Shown here: positions 1 through 8,904 of the stretch, one piece after another
How the letters are laid out: the number at the start of each line of letters is the position of its first letter
Position numbering within the stretch: position 1 is the stretch's first letter
Assembly: GCF_004795035.1 (NCBI RefSeq)
Contig: NZ_SSBK01000008.1
Coordinates: 169,826-233,825 of the forward strand
Reading direction: 5' to 3'
Source: Streptomyces sp. A0958
GTDB taxonomy: Bacteria; Actinomycetota; Actinomycetes; Streptomycetales; Streptomycetaceae
DNA: 64,000 bases
Notes under the pieces: generated by a model
What the model was told of the DNA's origin: nothing
What the model saw: the letters and a program-made list of their open reading frames with translations, nothing else
The model's database searches: none
Made by a program: the position numbers and the translations under genes

Positions 1-116
1 TGGCGCGGCTCACCCTGGCCTCCTTCTCATCGTCGGTCGATTTCGTTCGGCGGAACGCGGGACGGCCCCGCACGGGGACGCGCCCCGGCGCGGTCGCCGG
101 ATGATCCAGGTCGTGC

Positions 117-341
117 CTACTTCAGCTGTCGCACCAGTGCCGTCCACTGGGCGAGCTCCGCGTCGGACAGCGGTGCCGGGTACGGCCGGCCGGCGGACGG
201 GGCCGCGGATTCCTCCGTCCTCCACCCGTACGGGGGACACACGCCGTTCATCGCGAACCCCGACCAGAACAGGCCTTCCGTCAACGTCCTCCACACGACC
301 CGCACCACGTACCCGGGCCTCGCACCCATCTCGATCTCCAT
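117..341 (-). CDS. small hypothetical protein, 74 aa
   Basis: The frame lies 42 bases downstream of the permease gene on the same strand, so it may be the last gene of the sulfur operon. The central part is aromatic and hydrophobic (VVWRTLTEGLFWSGF) but too short for a clear membrane segment. There is no metal site and no signal peptide. No good ribosome-binding site precedes the ATG. I do not recognise the protein. It could equally be a chance frame in high-GC DNA, although its placement and strand favour a real gene. Confidence 0.45.
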   Translation of the reverse strand: MEIEMGARPGYVVRVVWRTLTEGLFWSGFAMNGVCPPYGWRTEESAAPSAGRPYPAPLSDAELAQWTALVRQLK

Positions 342-383
342 TCGTAGGGGGAATCGTCCCGCTGTCCGCTGGGGACGGGCGCC

Positions 384-1301
384 TCAGCGCGCAGCCAGCA
401 ATCCGCGGCTGCGCAGCACCCGGCGCTCCAGCGGGCTGAAGAACAGCAGGTCGATGGCGACGCCGACGACGAAGATGAGGATGATGCCGAGCAGCACGCC
501 CGGCATGTCGGAGAACTCCCGCTGGTTCTCCAGGTAGCGGCCCAGACCCGTTCCCAGATCCGGGGAGGAGGCGATGAGTTCGGCGGCCATCAGCGACCGC
601 CAGGAGAACGCCCAGCCCTGCTTCAGACCGGCCAGGTACCCGGGCAGGGCGGCGGGCAGCAGCACGTGCCGCACCCCGCGCGCCCCGTGGGCGCCGAGCG
701 TACGGCCGGCCCGCAGGAACAGCGGCGGCACCTGGTCGACGCCGGCGATCAGGCCGTTGGCGATCGAGGGCGTCGCACCCAGCAGGATCACCGCGTACAT
801 GGCCGAGTTGTTGATGCCGAGCCAGATGACGGCGGCCGGTACCCAGGCGACCGAGGGCAGCGACTGCAGGCCCGACAGCACCGGCCCGATGGCGGCCCGG
901 ACCGGTCCGATCCGGGCGACGAGCAGGCCGAGGGGCGTACCGATCGCGACGGCCACCACGAAGCCCGAGACGCCGCGCCACAGGCTCGTCCAGATGATGG
1001 AGAACAGGGTGCCCTCGCCCCACAGCAGGGTGAGCGCGTGCCAGACGTCGGCCGGACTCGGCAGCTTCGTGGGACTGGCCAGGCGCAGGCTGTGGGCGAG
1101 CTGCCAGAGACCGATGACCAGGACGAGGCCGAGCACCGGCGGGAGCACCCGCGTCCTCAGCACCTGGCGGAACCGGGCGCGCTGCGGGCGGTCGGCCTCC
1201 AGCGCGTCCAGACCGGCCGCCAGCGTACCGAGGCCGGCCCCCGGACCGTCGGGGAAGGGAGTGCGGCCGCTCGCCGCGGGTCGGATGTCAGTGCTGGACA
1301 T
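384..1301 (-). CDS. ABC transporter permease, SsuC/TauC type
   Basis: This is the membrane permease of an ABC importer of the sulfonate/nitrate/taurine class. It should pair with the ATPase and lipoprotein encoded just upstream. The protein has 305 residues, a cytoplasmic N-terminus and several hydrophobic segments starting near residue 50 (VLGLVLVIGLWQLAHSL). The family's cytoplasmic-loop region is visible around LGAHGARGVRHVLLPAALPGY. I place the start at 1301 (protein begins MSSTDIRP), because it gives a 14-base overlap with the ATPase gene; the frame could extend upstream to 1382, deeper into that gene. The sulfate-activation genes in the same operon suggest that the substrate is a sulfur source. 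The exact substrate cannot be read from sequence. Confidence 0.88.
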   Translation of the reverse strand: MSSTDIRPAASGRTPFPDGPGAGLGTLAAGLDALEADRPQRARFRQVLRTRVLPPVLGLVLVIGLWQLAHSLRLASPTKLPSPADVWHALTLLWGEGTLFSIIWTSLWRGVSGFVVAVAIGTPLGLLVARIGPVRAAIGPVLSGLQSLPSVAWVPAAVIWLGINNSAMYAVILLGATPSIANGLIAGVDQVPPLFLRAGRTLGAHGARGVRHVLLPAALPGYLAGLKQGWAFSWRSLMAAELIASSPDLGTGLGRYLENQREFSDMPGVLLGIILIFVVGVAIDLLFFSPLERRVLRSRGLLAAR

Positions 1302-2091
1302 GGCGGCGTATCTCCCCACGAAGGTGCTCGGTGATCTCGACGGACAGCGCCGCGACCTCGGCGGACTCGCCCCGCAGCGCATGCGGCAGGTCGACGCGCC
1401 ACTCGCGGGCGATCCGGCCGGGCCGGGACGACAGCAGGACGACGCGCTGGGCGAGGCGCACGGCCTCCCTGACGTTGTGGGTGACGAACAGCACGGTGAG
1501 CTTGCGCTCGGTCCAGATCCGGGTGATCTCCTCGTGCAGGACGTCCCGGGTGATGGCGTCGAGTGCGGCGAACGGCTCGTCCATCAGCAGTACGGTGCTG
1601 CCCTGGGCGAGCGCGCGCGCCAGCGCCACGCGCTGTCGCATGCCGCCGGAGAGCTCGTGCACCCGCTTGCGGTACGCGCCGCCGAGGCGGACCAGCTCCA
1701 GCAGCCGCTCGGCCTCCGGCCTGCGGTCCTCGCGTGCCACGCCCGCCAGGCGCAGCGCCAGTTCGATGTTGCGGCCCGCGCTCAGCCACGGGAACAGCGC
1801 GTGGTCCTGGAACATCAGCGACGGCCTGGTGCCGGGCACCTCGATGGTTCCGGCGCTGGGTTCGTCGAGCCCCGCCACCAGGTTCAGCAGCGTGGACTTG
1901 CCGCAGCCGGAGGCCCCTACCAGGGTGACGAACTCGCCCGGGGCCACGTCCAGATCGATGTCGTCGAGGACGACGGAGCCCGCACCGGGGCGGCCGAAGG
2001 CCTTGGAGACGTGCGAGAGCCGGACCGCCGGGCAGTCGTCCGTGGTCCGGGCGACGGGGGCGCGCTGCGGGACGCTCAGTGCCGTGGTCAT
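1288..2091 (-). CDS. ABC transporter ATPase, SsuB/TauB type
   Basis: This is the ATP-hydrolysing subunit of the sulfonate-type importer, 267 residues, normal for the family. Visible motifs are Walker A (GASGCGKST), Q-loop region (MFQDHALFPW), ABC signature (LSGGMRQR), Walker B with catalytic Glu (VLLMDEPFAALD) and the switch His (FVTHNVREA). It lies between the substrate-binding lipoprotein gene (61 bases upstream) and the permease gene (overlapping by 14 bases). All family-critical residues are present, so it should be active. Specificity for sulfonate over nitrate or taurine is inferred only from the cysCDN neighbours. Confidence 0.92.
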   Translation of the reverse strand: MTTALSVPQRAPVARTTDDCPAVRLSHVSKAFGRPGAGSVVLDDIDLDVAPGEFVTLVGASGCGKSTLLNLVAGLDEPSAGTIEVPGTRPSLMFQDHALFPWLSAGRNIELALRLAGVAREDRRPEAERLLELVRLGGAYRKRVHELSGGMRQRVALARALAQGSTVLLMDEPFAALDAITRDVLHEEITRIWTERKLTVLFVTHNVREAVRLAQRVVLLSSRPGRIAREWRVDLPHALRGESAEVAALSVEITEHLRGEIRRHVQH

Positions 2092-2152
2092 TGCGGGTTC
2101 CTCCTGCGGGAGTGGACGAGGGCGCTGCGCCGGGCTACGAGGTGCCGGGGGG

Positions 2153-3259
2153 TCACTTCGCGCCGAGCCCGGCGTCCGCCGCGGCGGGCCGGCCCGCCGC
2201 CGTGAGGACCTTGTCGAGCAGGGTCAGGTCGACGATCCCGGAGAGATCGGGCTTGTCGAGCAGGCCCGCGGCGACCGCGTGGTCGGCCCCGGTCCGCAGG
2301 GAGCCCGCCAGCGGGTCGTCGGTGAAGTCGATCCCCGCCCACGCGGGATCGAGGACGGCGGGCGGCAGCGCCTTGCCCGTGTCTGCCTTGATCCGCAGGT
2401 TGGCGGCGGCCTTCGCCTGCGCGGGGTCGGCCTCGATGAAGGCGTTGGCCGCCAGCGAGCCGCGCAGCACCGCCTCGACCACGTCGGGGTGTGCGGACAG
2501 GAACTTCTGCGAGGCGATGATGCTGGTGGTCGCGAATTTGCCGTCCGGCCACAGCGACTTCTCGTCCAGCAGGACCTTCCCGCCGAGCGCGACCAGCTCG
2601 GACGCGGTCGGCTCGGGCACCCAGGCACCGTCGATGGAACCGGAGCGGTACGCCTGCGGCACCACCTTGTTCTTCGTACGGAGCACCCTCACGTCGCCCG
2701 CACCGGACACCGGGTCCACCCGGTAGCCCCGGCCCGCCAGGTAGTTGAGCAGGGCGATGTCCTGGGTGCCGCCCAGCTGCGGGGTGGCGAGCCTCTTGCC
2801 CCGGAGGTCGTCCGGCGACGAGATCTTCTCCGGATCGACCACCAGCTTGACCCCGCCGGAGGCCGCGCCGCCGACGATCCGCAGGGACGTGCCGCGCGAG
2901 GTGACGTAGCCGTTGACCGCCGGGTTCGGGCCGATGAAGCCGATGTCGACCGAGCCGGCGTTGAGCGCCTCGATCTCGGCCGGCCCGGCGTTGAAGTACT
3001 GGGCCTTGATCCGGGTCGACCCCAGCTCCTTCTGGAACAGGCCGTTCTGCAGGCCCACCAGCGCGGTCCCGTGCGTGATGTTCGGGAAGTAGCCGATCCG
3101 CACGGTGTCGGCGGACAGCTTCGGACCCGTGGCCTCGACAGCCGGCCCCGCCGGGGCCGGCTGGGCGCTGGCGCCGTAGCCGCAGCCCGACAGCAGCCCG
3201 GCGGCTGCGGCCGCCGCCACGGCCGCGACGGCCAGGCGCCCGGTCCTCTGACAGAGCAT
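2153..3259 (-). CDS. sulfonate-type ABC substrate-binding lipoprotein
   Basis: This is the extracellular binding protein of the importer, anchored as a lipoprotein. A short signal peptide ends in a lipobox LLSGC, with Cys26 as the predicted lipidation site, counted from the start used here. The mature part has the SsuA/NMT1 pattern, for example IGYFPNITHGTALVGLQNG and IDGAWVPEPTAS. The frame allows an ATG at 3268, but the ribosome-binding site GGAGGG is then too close. The ATG at 3259 sits nine bases after it and overlaps the cysN stop as TGATG, so I prefer that start. In Streptomyces such a gene commonly follows cysN and is taken to import alkanesulfonates. Confidence 0.88.
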   Translation of the reverse strand: MLCQRTGRLAVAAVAAAAAAGLLSGCGYGASAQPAPAGPAVEATGPKLSADTVRIGYFPNITHGTALVGLQNGLFQKELGSTRIKAQYFNAGPAEIEALNAGSVDIGFIGPNPAVNGYVTSRGTSLRIVGGAASGGVKLVVDPEKISSPDDLRGKRLATPQLGGTQDIALLNYLAGRGYRVDPVSGAGDVRVLRTKNKVVPQAYRSGSIDGAWVPEPTASELVALGGKVLLDEKSLWPDGKFATTSIIASQKFLSAHPDVVEAVLRGSLAANAFIEADPAQAKAAANLRIKADTGKALPPAVLDPAWAGIDFTDDPLAGSLRTGADHAVAAGLLDKPDLSGIVDLTLLDKVLTAAGRPAAADAGLGAK

Positions 3260-4587
3260 CAGGTCCATCCCTCCTCGTCGGTCGTCGCGGTCGCGCGCCG
3301 TACGGACACGAAGGGCTCGCCCGCCATGCCCGCGGCGAGGGTGGTGCCGTCGGCCGGGTCGATCAGCAGGAACGAGCCCGTCCTGCGGTTGTCGGCGTAC
3401 GGGTCGAGCGCGAGCGGCTCGGCCGTGCGCAGCACGATGTGGCCGATGTCGTTGACCTGCAGTCCCCCGGCGCCGGATCGCCGTTCGAGCGTGCTGGTGT
3501 CGATCCGGTACGCGATGTCCTTGACCACGGCGCGCACGGTGCGGGTGGTGTGCTTGAGCAGGACCTTGGCGCCGACGTGCAGGGGGCGCTCGTTGAGGTG
3601 GCAGATGCTGGCCGCGATGTCCTTGGTGGGTGCCCCCGCCGTGCCCCCGGCCGCGATCATGTCGCCGCGCGAGACGTCGATGTCGTCGGTGAGCCGGACG
3701 GTGACGGACTGGGGAGCCCAGGCGACGTCCGTCCGCCTGCCGAGCGCGTCGATGGCCGCGACGGCGGTGGTGCGCCCGGAGGACAGGACGGTGACGGGGT
3801 CCCCGACCCGCAGCACGCCGGAGGCGATCTGGCCGGCGTAGCCCCGGTAGTCGGGGTGCTCGGCCGTCCGCGGGCGGATCACGTACTGGACCGGGAAGCG
3901 GGCGGGCTCCGCCCTCGGGTCGCCGCCGACCGGGACGGTCTCCAGATGCTCCAGCAGCGTCCGGCCGCCGTACCAGTCCATGGCGGCGGAGTGCTCGACG
4001 ACGTTGTCGCCGGCCAGCGCGGAGAGCGGGATCGCCACGACGTTCTCGACCCCCAGCGTGGCGGCGTACGCGGTGAACTCCTCGGCGATCTTCGCGAAGA
4101 CGCCCTCCTCGTAGCCGACGAGGTCCATCTTGTTGACGGCCAGCACCACGTGCGGCACCCGCAGCAGAGCCGCGACCGCGGTATGCCGGCGGGTCTGCTC
4201 GACCATGCCGTTGCGGGCGTCGACGAGGACGACCGCGAGGTCGGCGGTGGAGGCGCCGGTGACCATGTTGCGGGTGTACTGCACGTGCCCCGGGGTGTCC
4301 GCGAGGATGAACCGGCGGCGGGCGGTGGCGAAGTAGCGGTAGGCGACATCGATGGTGATGCCCTGCTCGCGCTCGGCCCGCAGGCCGTCGGTGAGCAGCG
4401 CCAGGTCGGGGGCGTCCTGTCCGCGGCCGGCCGATACCCGTGCGACGGCCTCCAGCTGGTCGGTGAGGACCGACTTGGAGTCGTGCAGCAGGCGGCCGAC
4501 CAGGGTGGACTTGCCGTCGTCGACGGAGCCCGCGGTCGCGAAGCGCAGCAGCGTGGTGGCGCTGAGCTGCTCGGTGGTGGTGGTCAT
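3259..4587 (-). CDS. cysN: sulfate adenylyltransferase subunit 1 (GTPase)
   Basis: This is the GTPase subunit of ATP sulfurylase. With CysD it forms adenosine 5'-phosphosulfate from sulfate and ATP in the cytoplasm. The protein has 442 residues. GTP-binding motifs are clear: G1 GSVDDGKST near residue 20, G3 DTPGH, and G4 NKMD. An EF-Tu-like beta-barrel C-terminal half follows. The start ATG at 4587 (MTTTTEQL) lies two bases after the cysD stop. A much longer upstream frame exists but only reads through cysD out of frame. There is no fused APS kinase domain, consistent with the separate cysC. Confidence 0.95.
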   Translation of the reverse strand: MTTTTEQLSATTLLRFATAGSVDDGKSTLVGRLLHDSKSVLTDQLEAVARVSAGRGQDAPDLALLTDGLRAEREQGITIDVAYRYFATARRRFILADTPGHVQYTRNMVTGASTADLAVVLVDARNGMVEQTRRHTAVAALLRVPHVVLAVNKMDLVGYEEGVFAKIAEEFTAYAATLGVENVVAIPLSALAGDNVVEHSAAMDWYGGRTLLEHLETVPVGGDPRAEPARFPVQYVIRPRTAEHPDYRGYAGQIASGVLRVGDPVTVLSSGRTTAVAAIDALGRRTDVAWAPQSVTVRLTDDIDVSRGDMIAAGGTAGAPTKDIAASICHLNERPLHVGAKVLLKHTTRTVRAVVKDIAYRIDTSTLERRSGAGGLQVNDIGHIVLRTAEPLALDPYADNRRTGSFLLIDPADGTTLAAGMAGEPFVSVRRATATTDEEGWT

Positions 4588-4589
4588 CG

Positions 4590-5528
4590 TCAGAAGTACC
4601 CCTCGCGCTTGCGGTCTTCCATGGCGGCCTCGGACAGCTTGTCGTCGGCCCGGGTCGCGCCCCGCTCGGTGAGGCGGGAGACGGCGATCTCGGCGATCAC
4701 CGCGTCGAGCGTGGTGGCGTCGGAGTCGACCGCGCCGGTGCAGGACATGTCGCCCACGGTGCGGTAGCGGACGAGGCGCCTCTCGACGCTCTCGCCGTCC
4801 TTCGGGCCGCCCCACTCGCCGGCGGTCAGCCACATGCCGCCCCGCAGGAAGACGTCCCGTTCGTGGGCGAAGTAGATCTCCGGCAGTTCGATCTCCTCGC
4901 GGGCGATGTACTGCCAGACGTCCAGCTCGGTCCAGTTGGAGAGCGGGAACACGCGTACGTGCTCGCCGGGCGCGTGGCGGCCGTTGTAGAGCTGCCACAG
5001 CTCGGGGCGCTGGCGGCGGGGGTCCCACTGGGAGAACTCGTTGCGCAGGGAGAAGACGCGCTCCTTGGCGCGGGCCTTCTCCTCGTCGCGGCGGCCGCCG
5101 CCGAAGACGGCGTCGAACGCGTGCTGCTGGATCGCCTCGGTCAGCGGGACGGTCTGCAGCGGATTGCGCGTGCCGTCGGGGCGCTCCTTGAGCTTGCCGG
5201 CGTCGATGTACTCCTGGACCGAGGCCACGTGCAGGCGCAGCCCGTGCCGGGCCACCGTGCGGTCCCGGTAGTCGATGGCCTCTCGGAAGTTGTGCCCGGT
5301 GTCGACGTGCAGCAGGGAGAACGGCACCGGCGCCGGCGCGAACGCCTTGAGCGCCAGGTGCAGCATGACGATCGAGTCCTTGCCGCCGGAGAACAGGATC
5401 ACCGGCTTCTCGAACTCGCCCGCCACCTCGCGGAAGATGTGGACCGCCTCGGACTCCAGCGAGTCCAGGTGCGTCAGCGCGAAGGGGTTCCCCGACGCCT
5501 CGATCAGGCGATGGGTCGCGGTCGTCAT
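4590..5528 (-). CDS. cysD: sulfate adenylyltransferase subunit 2
   Basis: This is the catalytic subunit of ATP sulfurylase, of the PAPS-reductase/PP-loop family, 312 residues. The PP-loop FSGGKDS lies near residue 44. The diagnostic [18 protein letters not shown] block and the C-terminal [14 protein letters not shown] are present. The start ATG at 5528 overlaps the cysC stop by four bases (ATGA). cysC, cysD and cysN are tightly coupled, which fits stoichiometric synthesis of the sulfate-activation enzymes. Confidence 0.95.
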   Translation of the reverse strand: MTTATHRLIEASGNPFALTHLDSLESEAVHIFREVAGEFEKPVILFSGGKDSIVMLHLALKAFAPAPVPFSLLHVDTGHNFREAIDYRDRTVARHGLRLHVASVQEYIDAGKLKERPDGTRNPLQTVPLTEAIQQHAFDAVFGGGRRDEEKARAKERVFSLRNEFSQWDPRRQRPELWQLYNGRHAPGEHVRVFPLSNWTELDVWQYIAREEIELPEIYFAHERDVFLRGGMWLTAGEWGGPKDGESVERRLVRYRTVGDMSCTGAVDSDATTLDAVIAEIAVSRLTERGATRADDKLSEAAMEDRKREGYF

Positions 5529-6115
5529 ACCAGTCCCCTCTCGGTCAGGAAGGTGTGTAGCTCGGCTGCGGAATCGGCCACCGAGCGGTTCTGCGTCCGG
5601 ATGCGCAGATCCGGTCTCTCCGGTGCCTCGTACGGGTCGTCGACGCCCGTGAGACCGGAGATCTCGCCGGCCGCCTGCCTGGCGTACAGGCCCTTCACGT
5701 CGCGCTGGGAACAGAGCGTGACCGGGGTGGCCACGTGGATCTCCAGGAACGGTGTGCCACGGGCGGCGTGCCGGGCACGGACGGCGGCGCGGGAGTCGGC
5801 GTACGGGGCGATGACCGGGACCAGCGTCTTGACGCCGTGGGAGGCCAGCAGCGCGGCCACGAAGCCGATCCGCTGCACGTTGGTGTCCCGGTCCTCGCGG
5901 GTGAAACCCAGTCCCGAGGAGAGGAACTCGCGGATCTCGTCGCCGTCGAGCACCTCCACCCGGTGTCCCCCGGCGCGCAGGTGCTCGGCGAGGGCGCGGG
6001 CGAGCGTCGACTTGCCCGCGCTGGGCAGCCCGGTCAGCCACACGGTGGCGCCGCGCGCGGCGGCCGGGACCGCCTCGGCGGTGTCCCCGGCGGCCAGGGT
6101 GAGAGCCGTGGTCAC
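5525..6115 (-). CDS. cysC: adenylylsulfate kinase
   Basis: This enzyme phosphorylates APS to PAPS. It is a 196-residue P-loop kinase with Walker [10 protein letters not shown] near residue 30. Family blocks [15 protein letters not shown] and [14 protein letters not shown] are present. I choose the GTG at 6115 because AGGAG lies nine bases upstream. The same frame stays open to an ATG at 6262 that directly follows the stop of the upstream hydrolase gene. That would add about 49 Pro/Ala-rich residues encoded by a 15-bp tandem repeat and is probably not the native start. No cysH or sulfite reductase gene lies upstream in this window, unlike many Streptomyces cys operons. Confidence 0.93.
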   Translation of the reverse strand: MTTALTLAAGDTAEAVPAAARGATVWLTGLPSAGKSTLARALAEHLRAGGHRVEVLDGDEIREFLSSGLGFTREDRDTNVQRIGFVAALLASHGVKTLVPVIAPYADSRAAVRARHAARGTPFLEIHVATPVTLCSQRDVKGLYARQAAGEISGLTGVDDPYEAPERPDLRIRTQNRSVADSAAELHTFLTERGLV

Positions 6116-6190
6116 GGTGGTGTACTCCTGGGAGGTAGGGGGCGTGCTTTCAGGGCCGGGCCGGGCACGCCCGTTCGCTCTGCGGAGCGT

Positions 6191-6258
6191 CGGCGCGGGC
6201 AGGGGCGGCGCGGGCAGGGGCGGCGCGGGCAGGGGCGGCGCGGGCAGGGGCGGCGCGG
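6191..6258. repeat. 15-bp tandem repeat, about 4.5 copies
   Basis: The unit CGGCGCGGGCAGGGG is repeated exactly at 6191-6205, 6206-6220, 6221-6235 and 6236-6250, followed by a partial unit to 6258. The unit is five codons long. In the upstream extension of the cysC frame it would encode repeated Pro-Pro-Leu-Pro-Ala. It fills the space between the hydrolase stop and cysC and looks like a copy-number-variable microsatellite. Confidence 0.9.
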
Positions 6259-6262
6259 CCAT

Positions 6263-7042
6263 TCAGGCGGCTGCGAACTCGACCAGCGCCCGGCCGAGCA
6301 CGTCCATGTCGATGCGGTGCCAGGAGCCGGGCAGCTCCAGACCCCGGCCGTTGGGCAGGGCCGCAGCGGTCGCCTGCGCCGCCGCCCGCAGCCAGGCGCT
6401 GGTGCGGTCGCTGTTGAGGACCAGCGTCTGCGTCGGCAGCTGGGCGAGCCGGCCGGCCGGAACGGTGAAGTCACCGCAGATGGCGATGTCGTACAGCAGC
6501 GTGTGCGCGTTCGCCTCGTTCATCGCCCAGATCGGGCCCCTGCGCCACTGTGCGACGTCGTCGGGGGTGAGCCCCAGGACGGGACCGAGGAAGTACTCGG
6601 CCGCCTCGCCGCGCCGGTCGCCCTCCGCGAGGAGGGCCCGGAGCGTCTCGGCGGAGTTCGACGGGGGCTTGGGGAACCCCTCGACCCGGAAGAACGGCTC
6701 GTGCAGCGCCAGCCTGCTGATCGGCGCGCCCGCGAACGCCGCCCGCAGCGCCAGGTTCGCGCCCGTGGACCCGGCGAACACGGCCGCGGAGCCGCCCGCC
6801 TCCTCGATCATCGCCTCGAGGTCCTCGATCTCCCGCTCGACGGCGTAGGAGGGAGCGTCACCGCTCTGGCCGCGCCCGCGGCGGTCGTAGGCGTAGACGG
6901 TGCAGTGGCGCGCCAGAGCGGGAACGAGATCGTCGAAGATCGTGTGATCGCGGAACGCTCCGTTGAGCAGCACGAGAGGTGGGCCCTCGCCCGCGGTGTC
7001 GTAGGCGATCGTCGTGCCGTCCCGCGAAACGACCTTGCGCAT
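6263..7042 (-). CDS. alpha/beta hydrolase
   Basis: This is a 259-residue alpha/beta-fold hydrolase of unknown substrate. The N-terminus has the fold's early strands (PPLVLLNGAFRDH, oxyanion region) and YDRRGRGQSGD. The nucleophile elbow is AGSTGAN, with Ser as the presumed nucleophile. A C-terminal GSWHRID supplies the likely catalytic His. ATG at 7042 is preceded by GAGGAG at six bases. The stop is immediately followed by the ATG that opens the repeat-extended cysC frame, so the gene probably shares a transcript with cysCDN. A role in sulfur metabolism is only suggested by position. Confidence 0.85.
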   Translation of the reverse strand: MRKVVSRDGTTIAYDTAGEGPPLVLLNGAFRDHTIFDDLVPALARHCTVYAYDRRGRGQSGDAPSYAVEREIEDLEAMIEEAGGSAAVFAGSTGANLALRAAFAGAPISRLALHEPFFRVEGFPKPPSNSAETLRALLAEGDRRGEAAEYFLGPVLGLTPDDVAQWRRGPIWAMNEANAHTLLYDIAICGDFTVPAGRLAQLPTQTLVLNSDRTSAWLRAAAQATAAALPNGRGLELPGSWHRIDMDVLGRALVEFAAA

Positions 7043-7101
7043 CACGCACTCCTCATGCCGACCGGAGGTGCTCTCACCTCGCTCTGTGTCTGCAGCTTCG
7101 A

Positions 7102-7115
7102 GTGCACCGGTGCAC
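7102..7115. promoter_or_regulatory. 14-bp perfect palindrome, candidate operator
   Basis: GTGCACCGGTGCAC is a perfect palindrome about 60 bases upstream of the hydrolase start, in a 250-base non-coding stretch. Its size and position fit an operator for a dimeric repressor of the hydrolase-cys transcript. No regulator gene is adjacent, so this is a candidate only. Confidence 0.35.
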
Positions 7116-7292
7116 AACCAGTCGAGAACCGATAGCGGCCCGCTTGCCCCGCCTGCCGGCCCGGCGGCGGCCCGTGGCTGACCTGCGTTCTTCCCGGAGA
7201 ACGCGGACAGCCGCTCCTCACGCCTCGCGGTGTCGACCTGCGAAGCGCTGAGGAACGGCTGGTGCGTACGGCGCCGGAGACCTGCCCCGGGG

Positions 7293-7727
7293 TCAGCCCC
7301 GCAGCGTGGCGATGGCCTTCTCGATGCGCCGCCGGCGCGTCTCGGGCATCTTCGCGCTCTCGACGGCACGCACGTGCTCGCGCTTGCGGCTGTACGTGAG
7401 GTGGTCGTACGCGGCCCGGGCGGCCGGATCGTCGTCCAGGGCCCGGGCGAAGTCCTCCGGCTCGACGACGACGCGCGGTTCGGTGTCGAGCTCCAGCTCG
7501 ACCTCGACCTCCTCGCCGATCTCGACACCCGCGGCCCGCCGGTTGGCATGGCTGAGCCCGATCAGGTGACGGCCGCGCAGGAAGGCGACCCGGCTCCGCC
7601 AGGAATGCCCGTTGAGCGTGATCGTCACCGGCGGCCGCGAGCCCTCGCCGAGAGCTTCCACCACCTCGGGCGGGACCAGCAGACCCCGCATGGGCTCGGG
7701 CGGCTCGACGTGGGACAGAAACTTCAT
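7293..7727 (-). CDS. DUF1905/YdeI-like (bacteriocin-protection family) protein
   Basis: The protein has 144 residues. The N-terminal half forms a small beta-barrel-like region typical of DUF1905 (VTITLNGHSWRSRVAFLRGRH, then GVEIGEEVEVELELD). The C-terminal half is the YdeI/OmpD-associated helical region (YDHLTYSRKREHVRAVESAK, ending TRRRRIEKAIATLRG). The start at 7727 is preceded by AGGAGAAGG. Biochemical function is unknown for the family. It is followed, in the same direction, by small VOC-protein genes but does not overlap them. Confidence 0.85.
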   Translation of the reverse strand: MKFLSHVEPPEPMRGLLVPPEVVEALGEGSRPPVTITLNGHSWRSRVAFLRGRHLIGLSHANRRAAGVEIGEEVEVELELDTEPRVVVEPEDFARALDDDPAARAAYDHLTYSRKREHVRAVESAKMPETRRRRIEKAIATLRG

Positions 7728-7773
7728 GATCCTTCTCCTGGTTCTCCGCCGGGCCGCCCGGCTCCGGGCATGG

Positions 7774-8187
7774 CTACTCGGCGTAGGGCTGGTCGGTTCC
7801 CTGGTCGCTGAAGCCGAGACTCCAGACGTAACCGTCCGGGTCGGCGAAGGTGCCGCCGTACCCGCCCCACGGCAGGGCGCCGGCGGGCTTGAGGATCGTG
7901 GCGCCGGCCTTCGCGGCCTCCGCCATGACCTCGTCGACCCGCGACTCGCTGCGGACGACATAGGTCATGACCAGACCGCTGAAGCCGCTGCCCTCCTGGT
8001 CCGTACCCACCTGCTGGGCGAGTCCTTCGCGGCTGTAGAAGCCGACGGGCGAGGCACCGTCCGACTCGAAGAACACCGAGACGCCGTAGTCGTTCTGGAT
8101 CTTCCAGCCGAGCCCTTCGGCGTAGAACTGCTTGGCCCGTTCCATGTCCCGGACACCGAGAAGGATCGAGCTGACGTGTGCCTTCAT
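7774..8187 (-). CDS. VOC family (glyoxalase-like) protein
   Basis: This is a 137-residue vicinal-oxygen-chelate protein with two beta-alpha-beta-beta-beta modules. Recognisable blocks are LGVRDMERAKQFYAEGLGW at the N-terminus and GYGGTFADPDGYVWSLGF at the C-terminus. Such proteins bind a divalent metal and act as glyoxalases, dioxygenases or antibiotic-sequestering proteins. The substrate is not predictable here. The start ATG at 8187 has AAGGAG a few bases upstream. Confidence 0.87.
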   Translation of the reverse strand: MKAHVSSILLGVRDMERAKQFYAEGLGWKIQNDYGVSVFFESDGASPVGFYSREGLAQQVGTDQEGSGFSGLVMTYVVRSESRVDEVMAEAAKAGATILKPAGALPWGGYGGTFADPDGYVWSLGFSDQGTDQPYAE

Positions 8188-8428
8188 GTCGTACTCCTTG
8201 AGCGGTAGAGATGTGCGTGCCCGGTAGGGACGGAGGTCAGGCCGGTGGGCGAGCCGTAGCCTCCCGCTCCCAGGTCCCGGGAACATCACCGTAGGGCCGT
8301 GCGGCGGCCGGGGCTTCTTGATTCCTGACCGGTCTCGCGGCCTTCCACGCCTTTCGCGGCTCAGCACCGGGAGAACACCCAGGTACCGCGCCCGGATGGA
8401 CGCACGGCCTGCACGTGAGCCCCCTGAC

Positions 8429-8839
8429 TCAGCGGAGCTCCTGGATGCGGACCAGGTTGCCCGCCGGGTCACGGAAGGCGCAGTCGCGGATGCCGTACGG
8501 CTGCTCGACCGGCTCCTGGACGACCTCGGTGTCACCGGCCTGCACCTTTTCGAACGTGGCGCCGACGTCCGGGGTGGCCAGGAGAATCCAGCCGTAGGTG
8601 CCCTTGGCCATCATCTCCGTGATCATCCGACGCTCGTCCTCGGTGACGCAGGGATCGCCGGCAGGCGGTGTGAGCAGGATCGAGGTGTCCGGCCGGCCGG
8701 CCGGACACACCGTGATCCAGCGAGCCTTGCCCACGCCGACATCGCTGAGGACCTCGAAACCGAGGACGTCGCGGTAGAAGGCGAGGGAGGCGTCCGGGTC
8801 GTCGTACGGCAGGGATGTCGTGCGAATGGTGATGTCCAT
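8429..8839 (-). CDS. VOC family protein
   Basis: This is a second small VOC protein of 136 residues, distinct from the one at 7774-8187. The first module reads DDPDASLAFYRDVLGFEV and the second ends FRDPAGNLVRIQEL, typical of the family. A metal-ligand Glu is present near the end (RIQEL). The 240-base gap between the two VOC genes has no recognisable gene. Function cannot be narrowed further. Confidence 0.85.
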   Translation of the reverse strand: MDITIRTTSLPYDDPDASLAFYRDVLGFEVLSDVGVGKARWITVCPAGRPDTSILLTPPAGDPCVTEDERRMITEMMAKGTYGWILLATPDVGATFEKVQAGDTEVVQEPVEQPYGIRDCAFRDPAGNLVRIQELR

Positions 8840-8904
8840 GGCAGGCAGGCTAGTGGTACCCCCCGGACGGGGCTTCTCGATTCCTGACCCGATCCGGCCG
8901 CGAG

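Noticed and set aside
1331..3841. Long plus-strand open frame (836 codons) antisense to the ABC transporter genes
   Set aside because: It is Arg/Pro/Ser-rich with no motif and lies opposite three clear genes. High-GC codon bias produces such mirror frames.
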